In this document: one piece after another, positions 9,038 to 17,894 of the stretch
Layout: each line of letters opens with the position of its first letter
Numbering within the stretch: position 1 is the stretch's first letter
Source: Hyphomonadaceae bacterium UBA7672
Lineage (GTDB): Bacteria > Pseudomonadota > Alphaproteobacteria > Caulobacterales > Hyphomonadaceae
Length of the DNA: 64,000 nucleotides
Direction of reading: 5' to 3'
Assembly (NCBI GenBank): GCA_002483135.1
Contig: DLHI01000035.1
Location: 370,448 to 434,447, forward strand
Made by a program: the position numbers and the translations under genes
Notes under the pieces: model-generated
Told to the model about the DNA's origin: nothing
Seen by the model: only the letters and a program-made list of their open reading frames with translations
Databases searched by the model: none

Positions 9038-9961
9038 ATGACGTTCAACGTTGTCGCTTTCCTCAGGCGCGCCGCGCGTGAGCCGCTGGTCCATTTCATG
9101 GCCATCGGCGCCGCCCTGTTCGTGGTCAACGGCCTGATCAACGGCCCAGACGAAGGGCCCGAAGGCGAGGTTGTGGTGGTCAGCCAGGGCCAAGTGATGC
9201 AGATCGCGCAGAGCTTTGTGCTGCTTTCGGGACGGGCGCCGACACGGGCCGAACTGCAAGCGCTGGTCGATGATTTCGTCAGCGAGGAGGTGGGATATCG
9301 CGAGGCCATCGCCATGGGGCTGGATGCCGACGACACCATCGTGCGCCGTCGCATGCGCCAGAAGATCGAGTTCATGATCGAGGACGGGGCAGCGAGCGAG
9401 ACGCCGTCAGAATCCGATCTGCAGGCGTGGCTGGATGCACACCCGGAGAAGTTCCGCATGCCCGAGCGCCGGGCGTTGCGGCAGGTCTTGCTGAGCGCTG
9501 ACAAGCGTGGCGCGCGCGCCGCGGCCGACGCTGAGGCGGCGCTCGCCTCCCTGAAGGCCGGCGGAGATCCAGCAGACTTGGGCGACAGGTCAATGCTGCC
9601 CGCTGCGATTCCACTGACAACGCAGGAAGGCGTCGCGGCCTTGTTCGGCGCAGACTTTGCCGCCGCCGCTTTTGCCGCCGGCGAGGGCGGGTGGTTCGGC
9701 CCGGTCGCCTCTCCGTTCGGCCAGCATGTGGCGATGCTGGTGGATGTGGAGCCCGGCCGCGCCGTGCCGCTGGCGGAGGTGGTCGACCGGGTCCATGCCG
9801 ACTGGGTCGAGACGCGCCGCAACGCCGCGCGTGATGATTTCCACGCTCGCATGCGTGAGCGCTATGACATTCGCATCGAATGGCCCGAGCCGTGGAAGGA
9901 CATGCCGTCGACGCCTGACCCGAACCCCAAGACGAAACCATCGCTCGAGATCGGCGAATGA
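9038..9961 (+). CDS. Membrane-anchored parvulin-type peptidyl-prolyl isomerase
   Basis: The 307-residue protein has one N-terminal membrane anchor (about residues 19-37, VHFMAIGAALFVVNGLI). A SurA/PpiD-like chaperone segment follows, and then a C-terminal parvulin-like region in which EGGWFGPVASPFGQHVAML matches the conserved PpiC core. It would sit in the inner membrane with its domain in the periplasm and assist folding of exported proteins. It is translated between the DUF3604 gene (12 bp upstream) and the HupE/UreJ gene, whose start overlaps this stop by four bases. Its client may be one of these two neighbours; that is inference. Confidence 0.82.
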   Translation: MTFNVVAFLRRAAREPLVHFMAIGAALFVVNGLINGPDEGPEGEVVVVSQGQVMQIAQSFVLLSGRAPTRAELQALVDDFVSEEVGYREAIAMGLDADDTIVRRRMRQKIEFMIEDGAASETPSESDLQAWLDAHPEKFRMPERRALRQVLLSADKRGARAAADAEAALASLKAGGDPADLGDRSMLPAAIPLTTQEGVAALFGADFAAAAFAAGEGGWFGPVASPFGQHVAMLVDVEPGRAVPLAEVVDRVHADWVETRRNAARDDFHARMRERYDIRIEWPEPWKDMPSTPDPNPKTKPSLEIGE

Positions 9962-10980
9962 TGCGGCTTGCGGGCCTGATCCTCGTCTGGCTTGCGATGG
10001 CGGCGGGCCTTGCCCCGTCCGCGTTCGCGCACGAGATCAGACCCGCCTTCCTGCAGGTGCGCGAGGTGGAGCCGCAGGTCTATGACTTCCTGTGGAAGAC
10101 GCCGGCGCGCGGCGAGATGCGGCTGGCGCTGAACATCATCCAGCCGGCTGAGTGCGCCAATATTTCCGAACCACGCAGCACGATGGTGGCCGGCGCCGTG
10201 ATCGAACGCTGGCGCGCAAGATGTCCGGGCGGGATCGTGGGCAAGCCCATCCAGATCGAGAACCTGTCCCAGACACTGACTGACGCCATCGTGCGGTTCG
10301 AGCCCGTCGAAGGATCACCCAAGACGCTCCGCGTGAAGCCGGACGATCCGTACGCTGTCATCCCGGACAAGCAGCCGTGGGAAGACGTGGCGTGGACCTA
10401 CTTCGTCATTGGCGTCGAGCACATCATCTTCGGCTTCGATCACCTGCTGTTCGTGCTCGCGCTGGTGCTGCTGGTGCGCAATCCAGGGCGGTTGTTCGGG
10501 GCAGTCACGGCGTTCACGGTGGCGCATTCCATAACGCTGGCGGCGACGACATTCGGATGGGTGCGCCTGCCAAGCGCGCCGGTCGAGGCGGTGATCGCGC
10601 TCTCGATCATGTTCGTCGCGGTCGAGATCATGCGCGTGCGCGCGGGCCAATCCAGTCTCACTGCAACGATGCCGTGGCTGGCCTCGTTCTCGTTCGGTCT
10701 GCTGCACGGCTTCGGCTTTGCCGGAGCGCTACGTGAAATCGGCATGCCGGAAGACGCCGCACCGCTGGCGCTCCTGTTCTTCAACCTCGGCGTCGAGGCC
10801 GGGCAGGTATCATTCATTGCCGCCGTTCTGCTCGTGATGTTCGTCTGGCGCCGGTTCGCGCCGGCTACGATCAATACGCCGCGCGTTGGCGATCTCGCCT
10901 GGCGCGCGCCCGTCTACGCCATCGGCATCATGTCGGCCTACTGGGTGGTCGAGCGCGTCGTCGGCATGGTTGCTATCTGA
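9958..10980 (+). CDS. HupE/UreJ family membrane protein
   Basis: The 340-residue protein starts at an ATGA overlap with the isomerase gene. It has a signal peptide ending near AFAHEIRPAF, a periplasmic domain to about residue 135, and then a polytopic region beginning FVIGVEHIIFGFDHLLFVLALVLL. His/Asp within the first helix (HIIFGFDH) is characteristic of HupE/UreJ proteins, which are proposed nickel or metal transporters. The extra periplasmic domain belongs to the HupE/UreJ_2 group. Metal transport is a family-level expectation only, since no hydrogenase or urease genes are present in the window. Confidence 0.85.
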   Translation: MMRLAGLILVWLAMAAGLAPSAFAHEIRPAFLQVREVEPQVYDFLWKTPARGEMRLALNIIQPAECANISEPRSTMVAGAVIERWRARCPGGIVGKPIQIENLSQTLTDAIVRFEPVEGSPKTLRVKPDDPYAVIPDKQPWEDVAWTYFVIGVEHIIFGFDHLLFVLALVLLVRNPGRLFGAVTAFTVAHSITLAATTFGWVRLPSAPVEAVIALSIMFVAVEIMRVRAGQSSLTATMPWLASFSFGLLHGFGFAGALREIGMPEDAAPLALLFFNLGVEAGQVSFIAAVLLVMFVWRRFAPATINTPRVGDLAWRAPVYAIGIMSAYWVVERVVGMVAI

Positions 10981-11163
10981 GACTGCCTTCGGGGCCTGCT
11001 GGCGCATCGCGGACAGTCCCGGAGTTCGCATGAATCCGCCTCCGGCCTTCGCGATCGCGATACGAACATTCCCGCCGGAAGCGCCAGGCCGGCACGCACG
11101 TCCCGGCTGTTGTTTCCCCGGCATTGGCCGCTATGGTGCGCCGCGTTTCCAGAGGACATGTCC

Positions 11164-12372
11164 ATGACCAAGCTCCGCCGCGCCGCCATCGTCAGCCCGC
11201 TCCGCACGGGTGTGGGCAAGTTCCAGGGCGCCCTCTCGGGCATACAGGCGGGCGAGCTGGGGGCGATTGCGCTACGTGCGCTTGTCGAGCGCACGAAGAT
11301 CGATCCTGAGCGCATCGACGATGTGATTTTCTCGCAGGGCTATCCCTCGGGCGAGGCGCCTGCCATTGGTCGCTGGTCCGCACTGGCGGCCGGTTTCCCG
11401 ATCTCCGTGCCGGGCTACCAGCTCGATCGCCGCTGCGGTTCGGGCCTGCAGGCGGTCGTCGAGGCTGCGATGTTCGTGCAGACGGGCGCGGCTGATGTCG
11501 TGGTCGCGGGCGGCGTCGAGAGCATGAGCAATGTCGAGTACTACTCCACCACGATGCGCAACGGCGCCCGCATGGGGGATGTCGCGTTTCACGACCGCCT
11601 GACACGCGGCCGCGTGATGAGTCAGCCGGTCGAACGCTTTGGCGTGATCAGCGGCATGATCGAGACGGCCGAAAACCTGGCCAAGGACTACCAGATTCCG
11701 CGCGAGGCCTGTGACGAGTACGCCGCGCGCAGCCACCAGCGCGCGGCCGCTGCCTGGAAGGAAGGTAAGTTCGACAACGAACTCGTGCCCGTCACGATCC
11801 CGCAGAAGAAGGGCGATCCCATCGTCTTCAAGTCTGACGAAGGCGTGCGTGGCGATGCGACCGCGCAATCGCTGTCGGCCCTGAAGGCCATCGAGAAGGG
11901 CGGTGTGGTCACCGCCGGCAACGCCTCGCAGCAGAACGATGCCGCCGCCGCCTGCCTCGTCGTGGCGGAAGACATGGTCGAGAAGCTGGGGCTTGAGCCG
12001 CTTGGTTGGTTCACCGGCTGGGCGGCTGCTGGGGTCGAACCTTCGCGCATGGGCATCGGCCCCGTGCCGGCTGTGGAGCGCCTGTTCCAGCGCACCGGCC
12101 TTGGCTGGAAGGACATCGACCTCGTCGAACTCAACGAGGCGTTCGCTCCTCAGGTTCTCGCCGTGCTGAAAGGCTGGAACTGGAACGACGCCGACAAGCT
12201 GAACGTCAACGGTTCGGGCATTTCGCTGGGCCATCCCATCGGTGCGACCGGCATCCGCATTCTTGCAACGATGCTGAACGAGATGAAACGCCGCGAGGCG
12301 CGCTACGGCCTTGAGACGATGTGCATCGGCGGCGGACAGGGCATCGCGGCGATCTTCGAGCGGGCCGCGTAG
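11164..12372 (+). CDS. Acetyl-CoA C-acyltransferase (thiolase)
   Basis: A 402-residue thiolase. I chose ATG 11164 because AGAGGA sits seven bases upstream; ATG 11158 is in frame but too close to that site. The nucleophile is Cys91 in LDRRCGSGLQAV, the NEAFAPQ and GHPIGATG motifs supply the oxyanion and His residues, and the second catalytic Cys lies in CIGGGQG near the C-terminus. The enzyme either condenses two acyl-CoAs or cleaves 3-ketoacyl-CoA in beta-oxidation; length and motifs do not separate these roles. It stands alone between the hupE-like gene and a convergent esterase gene. Confidence 0.93.
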   Translation: MTKLRRAAIVSPLRTGVGKFQGALSGIQAGELGAIALRALVERTKIDPERIDDVIFSQGYPSGEAPAIGRWSALAAGFPISVPGYQLDRRCGSGLQAVVEAAMFVQTGAADVVVAGGVESMSNVEYYSTTMRNGARMGDVAFHDRLTRGRVMSQPVERFGVISGMIETAENLAKDYQIPREACDEYAARSHQRAAAAWKEGKFDNELVPVTIPQKKGDPIVFKSDEGVRGDATAQSLSALKAIEKGGVVTAGNASQQNDAAAACLVVAEDMVEKLGLEPLGWFTGWAAAGVEPSRMGIGPVPAVERLFQRTGLGWKDIDLVELNEAFAPQVLAVLKGWNWNDADKLNVNGSGISLGHPIGATGIRILATMLNEMKRREARYGLETMCIGGGQGIAAIFERAA

Positions 12373-12401
12373 GACTCGGGCCGCGGGCTCCCGGCAGTCC
12401 G

Positions 12402-13394
12402 CTACTCCGTGCGAAGGCGGTCCCCGTCCGGCTCCTTTACCGGATAGCCCGCTGCGCGCTTGAATCCGTCTACACGCTGGCGCGCCTGCTTCACCGCGGG
12501 CCCCTCGGTCCAGTTCGATGGCGGGTTCAGGATGCGCCCGAAGAACTCCAGCGCATCGAGGAAGCGCGGCGCGATCGATGGGCCGACATGCTCGGCGCCC
12601 TTCACGAGTCGATATTCGTGACTAAGGCCGTTGTCGAACAGTACGCGATGCAGGAATTCCGTGCCGTGGTGCAGGAAGAACATGTCCTGGTCGCCGGCTT
12701 CCAGATAGATGCCGAGGCCCACCAGGGTCTCGGGATTCGTGCTTGCAATGGTGGCGGGGTTGTTGGCGGCCCAGTAGGCCTCGTCCACCGGCTTGCCATA
12801 GATCGACTGCAGCAGATTGTCATCGCGCCAGAACCGGTCGCGCAGCTTCACGTCCTTGAAGGCCAGGGCGGGCTCTATGCCGGGCTCCATGCTTGCGACA
12901 GCCTGGAACTTGTCGGGATGCTTGAAGGCAATGCGCAGCGATCCCATCCCGCCCATGGAAATGCCGGTGATCAGCGTGCCCTCGCGCCCCTTGGGCACGT
13001 TGTATCCGGCGCGCATCCACGCAAGGAGATCCTCGACGACGAACGTCTCCCATTTCTGCGAACCATCGCGATAGTCCATGTAGAAGGACCGGCCAGCCGA
13101 AGGCATCACCGACACGGACGCAGGCACGAGGCCCGCCTTGATCCCGGCTTCCAGCGTATCCGCCATGCTGGTCATGTTGGCGCTCGATCCGCCGCCGCCG
13201 TGCAGCTGGACAATCAACGGAAAAGCTTCGCCGCGCTTGGCGTCGTAGCCGGCAGGCAGGTAGACGGCGACGTCCACCGGTCCAGGCACGTGCGTCGTCT
13301 CGACCTTGAGGTGGACGATCTGCCCATCGAGCGCGTGAGCCGCCTGCGGAGCGGCCATCACGATCAGGGCAAGCAGGCCTACCAGCAGTTTCAT
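12402..13394 (-). CDS. Secreted esterase-D-type alpha/beta hydrolase
   Basis: The 330-residue protein starts at ATG 13394 behind GGGAGG and has a cleavable signal peptide ending around AAHALDG. The esterase (PF00756-like) fold is indicated by LIVQLHGGGGSS (oxyanion region), the nucleophile elbow GISMGGMG with Ser146, and EHVGPSIAPRFLDAL carrying the probable catalytic His near residue 274. Exported members hydrolyse feruloyl, acetyl or enterobactin-type esters; the substrate here cannot be named. It converges on the thiolase gene with 29 bp between stop codons. Confidence 0.85.
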   Translation of the reverse strand: MKLLVGLLALIVMAAPQAAHALDGQIVHLKVETTHVPGPVDVAVYLPAGYDAKRGEAFPLIVQLHGGGGSSANMTSMADTLEAGIKAGLVPASVSVMPSAGRSFYMDYRDGSQKWETFVVEDLLAWMRAGYNVPKGREGTLITGISMGGMGSLRIAFKHPDKFQAVASMEPGIEPALAFKDVKLRDRFWRDDNLLQSIYGKPVDEAYWAANNPATIASTNPETLVGLGIYLEAGDQDMFFLHHGTEFLHRVLFDNGLSHEYRLVKGAEHVGPSIAPRFLDALEFFGRILNPPSNWTEGPAVKQARQRVDGFKRAAGYPVKEPDGDRLRTE

Positions 13395-13475
13395 CGCCAC
13401 CTCCCGTTACAAGCCAGTATCATTCCCTCCTGAGCAAAGGCTGGCAAGCGCTGGAATGTATTGGAATGTAGCGGC

Positions 13476-14786
13476 TTACTTGGCGGGATAGACGACGATA
13501 TTGGCGCGGCCGCCAGACCAGATGGCGGCGCTGTCGAGTGGGTAGGACGCGATCATCTGCGCTTCGAGGTTCACGTGCTTCTGCCCTTTGACCTCGAACA
13601 AAGCCTCGAAGTCACGCAGACCCTCCGTCGCCGTCTCGACACGGCGGACGCGGTCGGGCTGGGTCATCGCTTCGGCGACGCCCATCACGGCGGTGTCACG
13701 CGTGCCTGACAGGACGGCGATACGGTTGCCGGCAGGCCCTTCGAACGTCGCGAAGAATCCGTAGTCGCGATACATCTGGTCGCTGGGCGCCGAGAGGAAG
13801 GCTTCGCTCAGATAGCTTTTGCCGGTCTTGCGATCGATCAGCTGATCATAGCTTGCGCCGAACTCGAACAGCGAGCGCGAAAACACCGGATCGCGCAGGG
13901 GGCCAAGCCCGCTAAGCAGCCCGACATAGATGATGTCATCCGTCTTGAGACGCCCCGGCTCGAGGTTCGAGGCGAGGACGACACGCACATCGCGATCATC
14001 ATCCAGCAGCGGCGCAAGGTCGGTGAGGGCATAGGCGGTGGATGCGGGCAGGTATTGCAGTGCGACGTCAGAGAAGCGATCGAAGCCGCCAGGAATGCCC
14101 GACTGGCTCTCGACGAGGTCTTCCTTGCTGTTGATCGTGAAGTCGCGGATCAGGCGCTTCAGTGTGACCTGATCCTCGTACTCGCCGAACATGTAATAGT
14201 CACCGACCACCACCGTGAGCGGGCGCTTGCCCTCTGCCAGCGCGCGCCAGGGCGTCGCCGTCTCCATGGCCGCGGCGGATGGGGGACGACCAGCAAGCAT
14301 CGCCCAGGCGGCAACATTTCCGGCAACCAGCGCGACAAGCGCGGCCGCGACCAGGCCCCAGCGCCAGCGGCGCCCTTGCGCTGGAGAGGTCGATGTATCC
14401 GCTGGAGCCTCGTCGGTTGCTTGCGCAACATCTGACGTCGGGCCGGTACAGACTATACGATAGTCACCCTTGGGAATATCGAGCCTTGCGCCGTCCTTCA
14501 CACCGTTGCGCAGGTAGAATTCATCGAACCGCTTCCGCAGGCGGTGGACATAAACGCGCGCGACAGGGTCATCCCTCAGCGCTTCTGTATCGGCCTTGCC
14601 GAAAACGGCGAGGGCGATTTCTGCCTCTTTCGGCGAGCGACCTGCGAGAGAGCAGGCGACGAGGAAGTCGAACAGTTCAAGCAACCGGCCACTGCTTCCC
14701 AGCACCCCCGACTCGCGCACGCGCGCGATTTCCGCTGCCAGGTCCGGCGCGGTCTGTTCGGTGGCGGAGGCAGGCGTAACGGTCAT
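13476..14786 (-). CDS. Membrane-anchored winged-helix transcriptional regulator (CadC-like layout)
   Basis: The 436-residue protein has a cytoplasmic N-terminal domain (about 15-115) with SGRLLELFDFLVACSLAGR and DDPVARVYVHRLRKRFDEFY. This pattern is seen in the DNA-binding-like domain that precedes adenylate-cyclase or TPR modules in other regulators. A Pro/Thr linker leads to a single membrane helix around 145-167 (GLVAAALVALVAGNVAAWAML). The remaining ~265 residues would be periplasmic and match no family I recognise. The layout suggests one-step transmembrane signalling from periplasm to promoter, as in CadC/ToxR. The gene is followed upstream (14990) by a hybrid histidine kinase on the same strand. 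Target genes are unknown. Confidence 0.68.
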   Translation of the reverse strand: MTVTPASATEQTAPDLAAEIARVRESGVLGSSGRLLELFDFLVACSLAGRSPKEAEIALAVFGKADTEALRDDPVARVYVHRLRKRFDEFYLRNGVKDGARLDIPKGDYRIVCTGPTSDVAQATDEAPADTSTSPAQGRRWRWGLVAAALVALVAGNVAAWAMLAGRPPSAAAMETATPWRALAEGKRPLTVVVGDYYMFGEYEDQVTLKRLIRDFTINSKEDLVESQSGIPGGFDRFSDVALQYLPASTAYALTDLAPLLDDDRDVRVVLASNLEPGRLKTDDIIYVGLLSGLGPLRDPVFSRSLFEFGASYDQLIDRKTGKSYLSEAFLSAPSDQMYRDYGFFATFEGPAGNRIAVLSGTRDTAVMGVAEAMTQPDRVRRVETATEGLRDFEALFEVKGQKHVNLEAQMIASYPLDSAAIWSGGRANIVVYPAK

Positions 14787-14989
14787 GTAACGTCCAACAA
14801 ATCACCGCTAATGTAGCCCAGCGATGTATGCCGAGTCTCTGGCGAACGACTTCACGCTGTTGCGATGCCGGGCAGCATGTCGGCGTCACGGATGCCTTCA
14901 CATGGCCACGGTCCGGTGGTCAATGTGGTTCGGCTACGCCTTGTTATCATGGCAAGGATCCGGGCAAATTCTTGCACAGGTTGAACCTG

Positions 14990-17749
14990 TCAGCCTGCCG
15001 CGACCTGCTCGGGCGGGGCGCTAAGCCTGTCGCGCATGGCCTGGCAGGTTTCGTCCAGCAGAGCTCGTAGCCGTGGCAGTGCCTCGACTGCCTCAGCGAG
15101 GCTGCCAGCCTTGCAGGCGGCTTCGATCTCCTCCGCGAGGCCGGCGACGGCCGCGGCCCCCGCCGACAGCGCCATGGATTTCAGGAAGTGGGCCTGAGCG
15201 CCGAACGCCTGAGCGTCAGCGGCTTGCGACAGGACTTCGAGCTTGAAGGCCGCGTCGGGCCCCTGGCCCAGGAACAGTCGCCAGACCTTGCCGACCACGT
15301 CTCGTCCGTTGCGTGCGCCGACCTTACGCATCGTCTCGATGGCTTTCTCGTCCAGCAGGGAAGCGGAGCCAAGAGACGGCGGAGTGGCGGCGACAGCGAT
15401 GGGCGCGACAACTGCAACGGGCGCTGGCGCGGCTTGTGCGGGGGCAGGTCGGGTGGCCACGTTCCGGGCTCCATCGCCCGCCGCCTTCAGCGCCTCCACA
15501 AGGCGGGATGCGTTGAACGGCTTCGTCATGTGGCGATCTGCGCCGGCTTCGGCCCATGCGTCGGCGTCAACACCGCGCACTTGCGCCGTCAGGGCGACAA
15601 TCATGGCGCGCTTGCCGCCGTATTGTATTTCGGCGTCCCGGATCAGGCGCGTTGCCGTGAAGCCGTCCATCTCCGGCATCGAGCCATCCATGAAGATGAC
15701 GTCGTATGACTTGCGGCCTGCCGCCTCAACGGCCTCAACGCCGTTGACGACGACATCACCCTCGACGCCGAGGCTCAGCAGGGCCTCACGCAGGACTTCG
15801 CGATTCACGGCGTTGTCATCGACAGTCAGGATGGAGAGATGGCCGAACGTTTCGCTCTGCTGCGCGGCCGATGACGAGGCAAGCGCGGCAAGGCCTCGGA
15901 AGTCGCGGCGCGCGGCGCGTGCGGCAAACTCCCAGAAAGCCGTGCGGCCCAGCGGTAGCGGCAGAAGATCCTGCGCCACTCCCGAGCGGATGAGTGCATC
16001 CGCATGGTTGTCGCCGACATCGGTGAGGCAGGCGTTGAAGCTTGCAGGTGCTGCGCCGTTGTGAGCCAGGTGATCCGACAGGCTGATGACCGTTTCGCCT
16101 GCAGTCGCCTCGCTGGGGGAGGCGATCATCCGCGCCTCAAGGCCAATGTCGCGGGCGGCGGCGGCGATTGATCTGGCCAGCAGTGGCTGCGGCACAGCGA
16201 TGGCGAGGCGGAGGCCGGCGACATCGGGCTGTTTGGGCGCGGTCTGTTCGACGGCGAGGTCCACGGCGACCGCAAAGGTTGAGCCCTCGCCGATCCTGGA
16301 CGTGACGATGATTTCGCCACCCATTGCATCGACGAGGCGCTTGCACACTGTCAAGCCAAGGCCGGTTCCGCCGAAGCGTCTAGTCGTGGACTGGTCAGCC
16401 TGGCTGAACGCCTCGAAGATGGCGTTGATGCGATGCTGCTCGATGCCAACGCCGGTGTCGGTGACCGCGATGCGCAGCGATGCGCGCTCCCCTGTGGTGC
16501 TCGCTGAAAGATCAACGCTGACGCCGCCCTTGTCGGTGAACTTCAGCGCATTGTTGACGAGGTTGGTGATCACCTGGTTGAGACGCGTGGGGTCGCCCAG
16601 CACAAGCTCCGGTGTTTCCGGCGCCACGCGGATCGCCAGTTCAAGTCCCTTCGAGCGCGCCTTTTCCCAGAACAGGCTGGCGACGTCTTCAACCATGCGT
16701 TCGGGAGAGAATGGTACAGTTTCGAGGTCCAGCTTGCCGGCCTCGATCTTCGAAAGATCGAGAATGTCGTTGATGATGGTCAGCAGGCTGGCGCCGGAAC
16801 GCGAAATGATCTCGGCATAGCGTCGGTGGCGCGTCGAAAGGTCCGCCGACGCCAGCATTTCCGCCATCACCATCATGCCGTTCATCGGCGTGCGGATCTC
16901 GTGGCTCATGGTTGCGAGGAAGTCGGACTTCGCGGCGTTGGCGTTCTCGGCCTCTTCCTTCGCGAGGCGATAGTCACGCGTGCGATCCTCGACCGTCTGC
17001 TCCAGCGTTTCCATATGGCGAGCAATGCGATCATCACGTTCGCGGATATTGTCGATCATGCCGTTGAACGCGTCCCCCAGAATGGCGGTCTCGTCCTTGC
17101 GCTTCGATGGCGGCATGCGGCGGGCAAAGTCCTGGCGGGCGCCGACTTCCGACATGGCCGCAGCCAGATTTCCGATCGGGCGGATCATGTGCGAGATCGA
17201 CACCTGCGCAATCGCGACGCCGCCTGCGATCGCGAAAAGCGCAACAAGCGCCGTCCATCCCAGCGTGGCGTAGAGGTCCGCGCGGAGGTCGGTGATGTCG
17301 GCAAGAACGACAAGCTCCCCCACCTGTTCGCCGGCCTCGATCACAGGCAACGTCACAGAGCCGCGATCGCTGTTCAGCAAGTCTAAGCCCGACAACTCGC
17401 GCAGGTCAGCCGTGCGACCGCGTATCGATGCGCCCGCCCCAAGCTGCGCGAATGGCTGGCCATCCCTGTCGAGCAACGCCATGAAGATGACGGAGCCGAT
17501 GCGCTGCATCCCCTTCATGTGGTCGAACGCTTGCGGCCGGTCGCGGTTCGCGAGCGGTTCGGCCAGTGCGGCGGAGTAGGCGGACGCTGCCGCCTCAAGA
17601 GACTGGGCGCGCGCATCGGCCGCCTGATCGAGATCGCGGAATGCACCCACGGCCGACGTGGTCATGACCGCCGCAAAGATCACGACAGCGATAACCAGCG
17701 AAAGCCTGAAGCGGATCGATCTCCGGAAAGGGACTGCAAATCCCGACAT
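14990..17749 (-). CDS. Hybrid sensor histidine kinase with receiver and Hpt domains
   Basis: The 919-residue protein has two membrane helices (about 18-37 and 162-183) around a periplasmic sensor domain, a HAMP linker (184-236), and a HisKA domain with phospho-acceptor His283 in MSHEIRTPMN. A HATPase follows with DTGVGIE and GGTGLGL. A degenerate receiver-like stretch without an acidic pocket comes next, then an intact receiver (LTVDDNAVN, MDGSMPEMDG) and a C-terminal Hpt domain (AHFLKSMALSAGA). It therefore carries a full phosphorelay up to Hpt and would pass phosphate to a separate regulator. The REC-EAL gene at 19434 and the membrane regulator at 13476 are nearby, but partnership is unproven. 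It is divergent from the TadG-like gene. Confidence 0.9.
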   Translation of the reverse strand: MSGFAVPFRRSIRFRLSLVIAVVIFAAVMTTSAVGAFRDLDQAADARAQSLEAAASAYSAALAEPLANRDRPQAFDHMKGMQRIGSVIFMALLDRDGQPFAQLGAGASIRGRTADLRELSGLDLLNSDRGSVTLPVIEAGEQVGELVVLADITDLRADLYATLGWTALVALFAIAGGVAIAQVSISHMIRPIGNLAAAMSEVGARQDFARRMPPSKRKDETAILGDAFNGMIDNIRERDDRIARHMETLEQTVEDRTRDYRLAKEEAENANAAKSDFLATMSHEIRTPMNGMMVMAEMLASADLSTRHRRYAEIISRSGASLLTIINDILDLSKIEAGKLDLETVPFSPERMVEDVASLFWEKARSKGLELAIRVAPETPELVLGDPTRLNQVITNLVNNALKFTDKGGVSVDLSASTTGERASLRIAVTDTGVGIEQHRINAIFEAFSQADQSTTRRFGGTGLGLTVCKRLVDAMGGEIIVTSRIGEGSTFAVAVDLAVEQTAPKQPDVAGLRLAIAVPQPLLARSIAAAARDIGLEARMIASPSEATAGETVISLSDHLAHNGAAPASFNACLTDVGDNHADALIRSGVAQDLLPLPLGRTAFWEFAARAARRDFRGLAALASSSAAQQSETFGHLSILTVDDNAVNREVLREALLSLGVEGDVVVNGVEAVEAAGRKSYDVIFMDGSMPEMDGFTATRLIRDAEIQYGGKRAMIVALTAQVRGVDADAWAEAGADRHMTKPFNASRLVEALKAAGDGARNVATRPAPAQAAPAPVAVVAPIAVAATPPSLGSASLLDEKAIETMRKVGARNGRDVVGKVWRLFLGQGPDAAFKLEVLSQAADAQAFGAQAHFLKSMALSAGAAAVAGLAEEIEAACKAGSLAEAVEALPRLRALLDETCQAMRDRLSAPPEQVAAG

Positions 17750-17852
17750 CTTGTGGTGCGCCCGCGATTTCCTGTTCGCAGGCTACGCTTCCCAGTGTCT
17801 AGGGCCGGTTAACCGAAGGCGGTCGCACAATCTAAGGGGCAGCCCCGTGAAT

Positions 17853-17867
17853 TTAACGGTCTCTTGA
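17853..17867 (+). promoter_or_regulatory. Possible CtrA-type box upstream of the TadG-like gene
   Basis: TTAA, seven bases, then TTGA: one mismatch from the TTAA-N7-TTAA site bound by CtrA in Caulobacterales. It lies 28 bp before the ATG at 17895. CtrA control of pilus genes is known in Caulobacter, which makes the site plausible, but a match this short can occur by chance. Confidence 0.3.
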
Positions 17868-17894
17868 ACCCTTCATTTAGTGAATTTCGTTAGC

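Noticed and set aside
7661..9259. Long antisense open frame (532 codons) over the DUF3604 gene
   Set aside because: It lies opposite a strongly supported gene, has no recognisable domain and arises from GC-rich codon bias.
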